This document shows, one piece after another, positions 56,001-64,000 of a stretch of DNA of 64,000 bases. Position 1 is the stretch's first letter, and each line of letters opens with the position of its first letter. The position numbers and the translations under genes were made by a program. Source of the DNA: Aurelia coerulea (Eukaryota > Cnidaria > Scyphozoa > Semaeostomeae > Ulmaridae); NCBI GenBank assembly GCA_039566865.1, contig CM076945.1:2609001-2673000 (forward strand). The letters run 5' to 3'. The notes below the pieces were generated by a model. It was given only the letters and a program-made list of their open reading frames with translations, had not been told where the DNA came from and did not search any database.

Positions 56001-59000
56001 TATTAATTATAAGTTGATGGCAAAATGATGCTTTTTGCCCCTGAGGAAGACTCCTGCCTTTTGTCTTAAATGCAATATTGCTCCAATCTTTCTTCTCTGT
56101 TTGACCAATCAACATGCACGCTTTCCATTCAGCATGAGGTTGTCCAATCTTTTAAGCCTCAACTCAAAACTTTGAGAAATTTACCTCCAACATGAAACCT
56201 GTGAATCGCAAAGTGCAATAGATCCACTTTCCCTGTGGCAAATTACATCTTTCCAGAACTATTGGCCTGTATAAAAATGCTATGCCAGATTCAGTGCTTT
56301 GGATCTTGCAGAATTGAAAATGTTGTTGATTTATGTTTGGGGAGCAAGAGCCCTGGAGAGCATAGTGGCTCTAGTTTAGAAATACAAATATATAATTTCA
56401 CTGCCAAAGAGCCCTCCCTGGAGGGATTGAAGTTTCCTTGTTCCCTCATTATTTTCCACTTGCCCCCTTGCTAATTCATCACGTTTTCCAAAAATATCAC
56501 TTTTGGAAAATGTTTCCCTGGCTCCCAAACAATTTTCGCAAATGTTTCCTTGTTCACAATTAAGCATATATTAAATATCCCTTGTTTCGCCTCAACTCAG
56601 GTAGTCTGGTTACATTTTAAATCACAAAAGATTCTGCAGAAGGGGTCACCTATCGTTCTTCTTGTTTCTTGTACCCCCTGAATATGTTTTGCTGACTAGA
56701 CTTGAACCCCCTATCCGTTTGTCAATGAAAAATAATCAAAACGTTTTCTGATCTGAGTCATAAGACTTAGCAGGAATCCTTCTTCAGGAATCAACGTTTT
56801 GTCTTATTTGAAAAAAGCCTGACCACATTGATCCGTTTGACGTAAAACCCACGTGGAAGGGGAGGGGAATTATACAAAGTGGAAAAGATGCACTGGGCTT
56901 CTTTATTTCATCTTTAGGTTTTGTAAGATGACTTGCTATTTGTTGCAACTTCATGACGTGGTCATATCCTTTAAAAAACAGAAGTCGTTGCAAAATTACT
57001 ATTGTTGGGCGAAGAAACGTTGATTTGATCGAAGAGCTCCTCAAGGTCTGCATGGTACCCCGTTCGCAGGAATCTGAAATGATCTGAACACGATTTTTAA
57101 ATTTACGTAAATCAGGCCCGATACTAGCCTTGAAGTCTTAGGGGGGGGGGGCAAAAAAGCAAAATTTTCCGACGCCAAAATCAACAACAACAACAGCAAC
57201 AACAACCCGAGTTTTAGGAACATGCGTGGGAAGGACTGATGTGCTCATTTAGTGACTAGATTTTGGAATTATTTTCCAGTTTCAACGCTGGAGCCTTCAA
57301 AATTAGTGAATATGGAGCGAAAAGATGCTGTAGATTCAAAATTCATGTCAGAATCAATCCTCGAAAGTCAATGAATTTATGTTCTATCTATGCATAATTT
57401 TCCCAGTTCAGATTTCTGGTCGCATTTCGACCTGCAAATCTGCAGGACCCCTATTCATATTCAACCGTTGCTACCGTGCCTGTCCTGACCGAAATACCAA
57501 GTATTGATCTTCGCTGTTCTCAAAACATTAACACTATCCGTGTTGTTAATTGCAGCAATTAAGCCGCTATTATGTCGTCATAAAGCGATTACACATTACC
57601 AATCTGCCGCGGAAATTTGTCAAAGAAATCAACCGCTTGCGATTTGAAAGGAGCGCGCGTGCGGGTCAGCCGTTATCTTTTGTAACCTTTCGTATGAAAC
57701 TTTGCGATTAGAAATAAGTTGAAAAGCTAATGCAAATGACCTTCGAGGGGAGGTAGCTCTTCATCAAAGCTGATCCTCTCGAGGTTCGAATGTGCATAAA
57801 AACAAAAGGTTGAATAATGAATCACCACCGGTAAAATGGCATGTACTTTTTCCACTGCAACCTGTCAGCCTAGGCGCAATAAAATCAGCTGTTCAGACCA
57901 GCTATTCAAATCCTAAATAGCCTGAAATCCCAAGGCGATAACCGCGTCATTAGAGACCTATTGATGGAAACGAAGTCCTCAGAATACCATTCAAACCAAA
58001 TTGAATAGGACCTAGTTTCAATGGAGACTTGCACATGGTGACCTTTTGTAGCTTTTGTTTGCCTTGGTAGGCCAGACGGTGTAAGTAATTGATCACTCAA
58101 TTGTCTTTGCAACAAACGAACTCGCGTTAGGCCTATGCAGTGATCCGTGCAAATAGTAAACATGGTTGCGTGCTTTTCGACGGTAAACAATGTCAGCTGA
58201 GATCAAGTTTGCAGGTTCTTACTGTGAATTAACAAGACTTCTGTGTTTCATGCAACGACAAGAGTTTTTATCTCAACCCAACGAACATTTCCGAGCTGTT
58301 GAAATAGTTTATCTCTGTTTATTTGTCAATGATTTGCCAATTATCAATCCATACTGAATTGTTCTTGCAGCAACGCATTTTTTTTCGCCATGCAAACCAA
58401 TCAATTAAAACTTTACGTAAGAATGACTTCAACAGATAAGAAGGTCATAGTTCTGTATGAAGACATAGCAAGGATTGTTGTTAGGTCAGCACTTTTTGAA
58501 TAGTATTAATAGTAAGTTTAATATTTTCTGGAAAATGTTTTACCCACCCCATCTGCAAAGAGACTCGCAGTTCTCCATGAAAAATGTCCTGGTATATAGA
58601 GAAAAGTTGATGCTACATTTGGTCATAACCTTTGAAGAAAATTACGAGGCTATCAGTAAGATTCCAAGTTACAACCAGTCTAACTCAAGGTTTCTACAAG
58701 ACTAAGATCAACCGATATCAACCTTGTCCTAGCCTGGTTAAACGTATTAGCATTTTTCGAGCCATTTACAAGGTTGACAGCAAGGCCCAAGGCTTTTCTA
58801 GGCTAGAACAAGGTTACGAAGCCATATTATACAGGCTAGTCTTCTCAGAAACAACCACTGGCTCTATTTGAACGATTGCCTCACTTGCTTAAAAGTATAA
58901 CTTGGATCCATATAATTTTTCCGATTGTTTTGCTGATCAAAAGATCTCAAAATAGTTTTTTCCCGAAAATCTTCAGCTCGAGAAAGCCTTGAAAGGGCGA

Positions 59001-61209
59001 ATAGTCTAGTGATGGAGATATGTTCCATTCCTTCCATGTTTTATATCGTAGGTGTGAAGAGCATGCAACCCGTTATAGATTGGTAATCAAACTCAGCAGT
59101 ATGTAAAGCGCGGACCACAGGACCTTGTCTTTTGTAGTATACTTTTTCTTCAGACATCGAGCAAATTGGGTGGCAAAATCGTGCTTTTAAGGACAAAACG
59201 AACAAATATGATTTTTCTTGGGCCTTTTTTGAGGAGGTCAGGCTCCGTACTGTTGGAATTTGTTGAAATAGCTGAATTTCTGTGGATTTTGAGCTGCAGG
59301 TGCAGGTTTTATAATTTTATTGATAACTGTTTTTAGCTCTTTCTTGAACATTTCAAGTGTTCTGTTTTATTCCTGTTAATCGCATTCTACAAAATGTATC
59401 AAAATATCTTTCAAATCAGATTCTTTTTGTAGAATAACTAAAAGGACTATTGCAGATGTCAGATGATCCTTGGCCTCGTTCGCAAACTTTGTGCAGGTTT
59501 TATGAATAGGCCAAGCCGCGCATTGCTTGCTCTCGCGTGACTGCGCAGCGACCTGCTCATCAAACCGTGTCGACTTGTGCGTGACTTTTGCACGATTGTG
59601 CATTCTTGTTTAGGATATGGGCACGACCGCTGTTCATGTCTTGTGCAACAACCTGTAACATCACTGCTTAGGACGCAAACAGTTTCTATTTTGTATTGCT
59701 TTATTATTAGCAAGTTATGGACTTGCTCCAAGTCTAGAAGAATTTCTCTCATTAGATGTCAGGTTAGATTAGCGATACAGCAGAAGTTCTCTAGACTTAC
59801 GACGTGATTCCTTGTATTCGTTCAACGATGAGCGATGCTGAGACTTGTGTAATGAGTCTAGAATTACTTATGCAAAGCTGTTGATTTATTCGCAAATGTT
59901 TTCGCGTAGTAACACTAACGTGATACGGATTTTAGTAAGCTTTCGCAATGACCCCATACTGGAAGCATTTCTTAACTGTAGGTTCGCATTTTGAAACGCA
60001 CAAGGCAAATCTCGGCAGACGCCAGTTTTAAATACACAGCAGTAGTAACATAGACTTTTCCATTCCGCTGTCTCCATTACTCCACTGTTCAGGACAATCT
60101 TGCTTGTGCCTGGAATTTCTAATCAAACTATACCAATTTTTGAGACTATGGCTCGAATTTTTGTCCACCCTATCACAGCATAGCACTGCACACCCTTTGG
60201 TTTTCGAACCATGAACCTCTAACGAGAACGAGAAAATCTAGAATCATTCCAAAAATCTCTTGTTTCGCTCCAACAAGCGAAAGTTAGAGGGACTTGTGTA
60301 ATGAATCTAGAGAACGTCTGTCTCGTTACGTGGATCTATATTTAAGATGGTTCACTATACTGAACATTTTAAAATCATGACACTGCGATAAGGTTGCTCA
60401 CTACCAAGTAAAAAAAAATAAGTTCAAAACACACAAAAATCAGAAGGTTGAGGTGGCTCGCTACTGATAAGCATTTCACACTGGTGCTCACTTGGTGTCA
60501 TATCGCTCATGGTTTGAGAACTAAAAAGCATTACCACAATCATGGGATAGTGCTCAGTAAAAACACAGGGATTAGACTTCCACCCCTGCACTCTCCTGGA
60601 TATTCTTGGCTTGCTTGGTTGCTGTGGAGAGAAAATAATTCCATGCAGTTTTGAAATTCCTCAGAAGAAATCTAGCAAATCCTAACCCATTTTCTCGTAA
60701 ATTAATTGGAATTATTTTTATCAGCGGCTCTCGAGATCTCCTTGCCTCGTTTACCAGAGTTATCTGCTTATTCTACCAAAAGCCGCAGATCACAAAGACC
60801 GTGGTTTCAATCTCAATGCGTGATTGCATCCTTGAGAGAACTTGTAATGCTCAGCCTATGAATCCTGTTGTTATTCTTTTGTCTTAGGCCCGAATTTTGT
60901 GCCTCAAGGTCACTTGCCCTTGAACATTGCACAAGGAACACCGAGCTCTGAAGACATGAGCAGTGCAAGTCCGGCAGGGAGCAGTCCGTATGCAGAATTT
61001 GGAACACCCAGTCCGAATTCGGATGAAAGTGCACGTTTGGGGACGAAGCAAAAAGCAAAAAATAGAACTGATGGCAGCAATCAATGCAGTCAGTGTGGCA
61101 AAGTGTTTAGCAGCTCAAGTGCTTTAGCAAAACATAAGCTGATACACAGCGATGAGCGTCGTTATATTTGCCAGATATGTTCGAAGGGATTCAAGAGACA
61201 AGATCACTT
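53072..61209 (+). CDS. C2H2 zinc-finger protein, 5' part (two exons seen)
   Basis: Exon 1 runs to 54143, ends in phase 1 and has a GTAAGA donor. Exon 2, 60888-61209, follows a GTCTTAG acceptor and ends in phase 2 at GTAAGT. The joined frame gives about 464 residues. The first ~420 are disordered and rich in Pro, Met, Asn, Gln and Ser (MQLGDRLIVNESYL ... SPNSDESARLG). Then comes a full C2H2 finger (C424, C427, H440, H444; CSQCGKVFSSSSALAKHK). The second finger starts at C452 and C455 and is cut by the exit intron after FKRQDHL, so more fingers must follow downstream. The linker SDERRY replaces the classical TGEKPY. The start is the first in-frame ATG at 53072; an in-frame TGA lies at 53006. 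An upstream acceptor near 53030 could instead extend the N-terminus. It is likely a nuclear DNA-binding regulator. I cannot name the orthologue. Confidence 0.82.
55651..55800. repeat. Dispersed repeat, AGGCTAGAACAAGG family, copy 1
   Basis: TTTGAAGAAAATTAGGAGGC, TTCCAAGTTACAACCA, TCGAGCCATTTACAAGGTTG and TAGGCTAGAACAAGGCTACG recur at 58625-58835 in the same orientation and order. The second copy carries about 50 extra bases. Confidence 0.75.
58625..58835. repeat. Dispersed repeat, AGGCTAGAACAAGG family, copy 2
   Basis: This is a direct repeat of 55651-55800, about 3 kb away in the same intron. It has an internal insertion after ACAACCAGTCTAACTCAAGG. Confidence 0.75.
59792..59870. repeat. Dispersed repeat, CTAGACTTACGACGTG family, copy 2
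   Basis: CTAGACTTACGACGTGATTC at one end and GACTTGTGTAATGAGTCTAG at the other match parts of 52066-52200. The second end recurs at 60290-60311, next to TCTAGA. CTAG at both ends suggests short inverted termini. Confidence 0.55.
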
Positions 61210-61515
61210 GTAAGTATTTTAGTTATGATTATGATTTCATGGTCAGTGTTTTATGGTCCGGTCCGGTATTTCATTGCAAGCCTATCCTTTGGAGGTATTT
61301 GATTTGATTATTTTAGGCCTATTTATCGCTACTACTACCTTAACAACTACGGACTCATAATAGTACAGCTCAAAACAGGACTTGTAGTTCAGAAGCGGAC
61401 TTTGGCAAATATTAGACGGGCGAGGTCATTGATGTTCGCTCCTATTGTCTTCAAACAAAAGATCGTTGTTTTTTGGGAGCGACCGCACCCTCTCTGCCCC
61501 CCCCCCCCTGTGTCC

Positions 61516-61526
61516 GCCACTGATGA
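61516..61526. mobile_element. hAT-like terminal fragment
   Basis: GTCCGCCACTG is the reverse complement of a CAGTGGCGGAC tip and is preceded by a C-run. No convincing opposite end or target duplication was found. Confidence 0.3.
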
Positions 61527-61764
61527 GGTTTCTGCCCCAACCTTATTTTCACTTCAGTCAATCGAACCAGACAGAACAAAAAACTTATGCCGTCATGCCT
61601 TCGATGAACTGCAGGATAGCTTTTGTTTATTGCTGTGCACGCAAAGTAGAACTCATCATGGTATAAGACTTAATTTTCTGCTTTTGGTAATCATGGAAAC
61701 AGAGCTTCTTTTGTGAACAAAGGCAAATTCGTTGAAATCTGCAGAGTACTTATGTGAATGGCTA

Positions 61765-61929
61765 CAGGCCCGTAGGAAGCGGGGGGGGGGGGGGGGCAGG
61801 GGGGCTCAAGCCCCCCAATAATTCCTTAAAACAATGGTGCTACGTCACACGCATTAACTAGATGTATTGTTCTCTATTGTTTTGAGAACAATTGCCCCCC
61901 CCAATCCGAAGCTGCTTCCTACGGCCCTG
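61765..61929. mobile_element. hAT-like MITE (165 bp) with 7-bp target duplication
   Basis: Exact ATGGCTA copies flank it (61758-61764 and 61930-61936). The termini CAGGCCCGTAGGAAGC and (reverse complement) CAGGGCCGTAGGAAGC begin with the hAT-typical CAG. A long G-run at the left is mirrored by C-runs inside the right end. It lies in the zinc-finger gene's downstream intron. Confidence 0.8.
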
Positions 61930-62214
61930 ATGGCTACCTGTCGAAGCTGAATGCAAGTGATTCAAGTCTTAAAACATATTCATAAATTCATTGTAAATGA
62001 GGTGAATTAACCGCATGCGATTGCAACTCATACAAAATTTATTTTTAGGAAAGGGCCAATTAGTAGGCATCCATTTTGTTTTGTTGTCATTTGCTTTCAT
62101 TAGGAGGCTACAGAACTTAAACCGAGGCTGCAAGCAATACACCAAGGGTTAAAAAACGTCATGAGTCGTCCATGAGTCACACTTGAGATGAGAGGTAAAT
62201 CACTGCAGAAATCG

Positions 62215-62520
62215 CGTACAATTTCGTAAAAGATCCAACAAAAATTCAAAACTGCCAAAAATCTAAAAAATTCTTGAAAATCTCAAAAATCTTCGCAAAG
62301 TCTTAGAAATCCCAAAGGAAGTCAAAAAGTCTTGGAAAATCTCGTAGAATCCCAGAAATCTCCCCAAAAAATGATACAAATTCTCAAAAAGTCTTCGACA
62401 ATTATTTGAAAAGCTCCAAAGTGTTTAAGTGCCTAAAAAGCTTGCAAAAACTTGAAAATCTTGCACAGTTGGAAAATTTTTGAAAATGTCAAAATCTCAA
62501 AATCCCCAGAAGCCTCAGAC
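62215..62520. repeat. Degenerate A-rich tandem repeat
   Basis: A loose unit of about 15-20 bases (AAAATCTCAAAAATCTTNGC type) is repeated many times with drift. It has no coding potential. Confidence 0.55.
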
Positions 62521-63689
62521 ATCTTAGGGAATCACAAAAGTCTTTTGAGTGTAATCCTGTCATGTTTGTGTTTTATCCTCTTCGTTATGTTGCAGAGTTA
62601 AATTTGTACAGTGCTTTCATGATAGGGGAAGGCGGAATAGCCATTTTACTTGGTCCATCTAGCTACTTTACATCTAATGATCCAAAGGGTACCTATTTTT
62701 GTCAAAAATTTGCGAACATCCTCGGCAATATTTCTTTTTATTCTGCAGAGCATTTTTGCTTTTCGTTTGACAACCCTTTGAATGGACTGTACACAGGGGT
62801 GACACCAGCTTTAATGCGTGAGGTAGATTTAATCGGATTGATTAAGAGTGTCCTGAACGGAATACCCAGCCTTTAAAGGCCCCTTGATAGATAAGTTAGC
62901 TAAAAGGCTGATCGCTTTGTGATGAACTGTAGCAAATTTAAATATCATCCTACCGTTGTCAGAGTATCGTAAATACTGGGTTTTATTCATTGTTCGTGGC
63001 AATTTTACAAAGAAGAATTTTCTTGCTTTTCTGGAGACAAGCTGCCTGAAAACACTTGTCAACTCATCCAAAAGATGTTTGTGGTTAGACAAACTCTTCA
63101 TTGCTTTGCAGACAAAAACGGAGTTCCCAAATTTTTTGAATATCAATCAAAGCTTGTTCTCAAAGTAGTTTCTTTCGACTGAAGCATATGAAATGAACGT
63201 TAATGCAGGTCTTGTGTTTCAAATTGTTGCTATGTTGATGGAAAACGTAGTTCAGCAGTTTAATTTGATGAGCATAAGAGGATTATTCCTGAAAAATCGT
63301 TAAAATTCGTGTAAATTTTTGTAAACCTGACAAAATATAACGAAAGATAGTATCTTGGAATTCACACAATAAGCAAAAAACATTGTTTTCGTTGATGCTT
63401 ATATTTTAGGTTTACACACAAAATTTAGGCTTGGTCCTCAAATCCTTCGTTTTCTTTTACCACCATATTCAGTTCATTAATAGGAGAGTGCTAAGCGTCC
63501 TTTAAGGATATTAGTGTTGTTAAGCATTTGCTAATTTGCTTTGAAGGCCTTCTTTGATCCACTGCTGTAGCAATCTCGTCCCCAGAGTGAGTTCGTTGCT
63601 CTTCCTCTGTGTTCGTTCGACTTTGTGATCAGCGTATGACGTCAGAACTTCCTGAGAACGAGGTTGGTGCTGTAGACTTATTATTGTGG

Positions 63690-63900
63690 TCCCTGTTATC
63701 GCTACAACTACCTTACCCACCGCTCAAACTTAAACTTACGAACTCAGAACCTCCGCTTTACCAGTTAAACGCCTAACAGCCTCGGTTCTGTGTCGATATA
63801 CAAAAATGATCGTAGCCAAGTCCTGTTTTTTAGCTGTGATATTAGTCCTAGTTTGAGCGGTAAGGGAAGTAATAGTTAAGGTATGGTAGTAGCGTTAACT
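63690..63900. mobile_element. Foldback related to the 14.7-kb palindrome family
   Basis: GTTATCGCTACAACTACCTT and ACCGCTCAAACT at the left are mirrored by AGTTTGAGCGGT, TTAAGGTATGGTAGTAGCGTTAAC and TATGGAC at the right. Phrases such as GTTATCGCTA and ACTACGGACTCAT also occur near 61325 and in the palindrome arms at 14740-14940. Confidence 0.5.
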
Positions 63901-64000
63901 ATGGACGCAAGTCGCAAGTCTGTCATTGCTGTAGCAGAGACGAACCATTCTTTCCAGGACCGTTGCAAATCAAAACACTTTCCAACTTTTCGAAAATATT

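Larger units (their letters stand above)
54144..60887 (+). other. 6.7-kb intron of the zinc-finger gene
   Basis: No internal exon is supported. The intron contains a dispersed repeat pair (55651-55800 and 58625-58835) and the second copy of the CTAGACTTACGACGTG repeat (59792-59870). A G-run fragment near 57136 is followed by AAAATTTTCCGACGCC, resembling the interior of the hAT MITE at 40648. The open frames here have no domain support. Confidence 0.6.
61210..64000 (+). other. Intron or downstream DNA of the zinc-finger gene
   Basis: A further exon must begin with one base completing the phase-2 codon and encode the rest of finger 2. I find none in this stretch, so it probably lies beyond the window. 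The stretch holds a hAT-like MITE (61765-61929), an A-rich degenerate repeat (62215-62520) and a foldback (63690-63900). Confidence 0.5.

Noticed and set aside
62094..62150. Possible next exon of the zinc-finger gene after a TTCATTAG acceptor
   Set aside because: The frame continues for only about 15 codons to a stop and lacks the histidines needed to complete finger 2.

Overview
This is eukaryotic, almost certainly metazoan, genomic DNA. It is AT-rich, its genes are split by many GT-AG introns, and it is full of short DNA-transposon debris. It contains a textbook animal PP2A B56 subunit gene with 13 coding exons, a Ty3/gypsy retroelement, and non-autonomous elements with hAT-, Tc1/mariner-, Harbinger- and Mutator-like hallmarks. 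The mix looks like an early-branching invertebrate such as a cnidarian or sponge, but no diagnostic sequence fixes the phylum.

Layout. (1) 1-1664: repeats only, with a 600-bp foldback and a tandem duplication. (2) 1665-13036, minus strand: one large split gene for a protein of about 1,900 residues that I cannot assign to a family. It has an N-terminal CCHH zinc-binding motif, a very long coiled coil with tandem 74-residue repeats, a Q-rich acidic exon, and a C-terminus of short acidic repeats. Nine exons join with every splice phase in agreement, except for one frameshift inside the giant exon. (3) 13037-15819: nested palindromic elements, including a near-perfect 433-bp palindrome. (4) 15825-20270, plus strand: a complete Ty3/gypsy retrotransposon with an intact 1,375-codon gag-pol, 5-bp target duplications and unusually short LTRs of unequal length. 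(5) 20276-28162: AT-rich DNA with one Mutator-like foldback and possibly the promoter or leader of the next gene. (6) 28163-41545, plus strand: a PP2A regulatory B56 gene closest to the epsilon/alpha-beta group, complete at 499 codons. (7) 41546-53071: repeat-rich intergenic DNA with many MITEs and foldbacks. (8) 53072-61209 and probably beyond, plus strand: the 5' part of a C2H2 zinc-finger gene with a 6.7-kb intron; it runs off the window. (9) 61210-64000: intron or 3' DNA with a hAT-like MITE and another foldback.

The three cellular genes show no obvious functional link. B56 targets PP2A phosphatase to substrates. The zinc-finger gene is probably a nuclear DNA-binding protein. The coiled-coil protein looks structural or scaffold-like. 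The most noteworthy items are the unassigned repeat-built coiled-coil gene, the asymmetric LTRs, the 433-bp palindrome whose centre looks like two transposon tips joined head to head, and two foldbacks that share an AGCATAGG tip and have exact 9-bp target duplications. All calls were made by eye; no searches or alignments were run.
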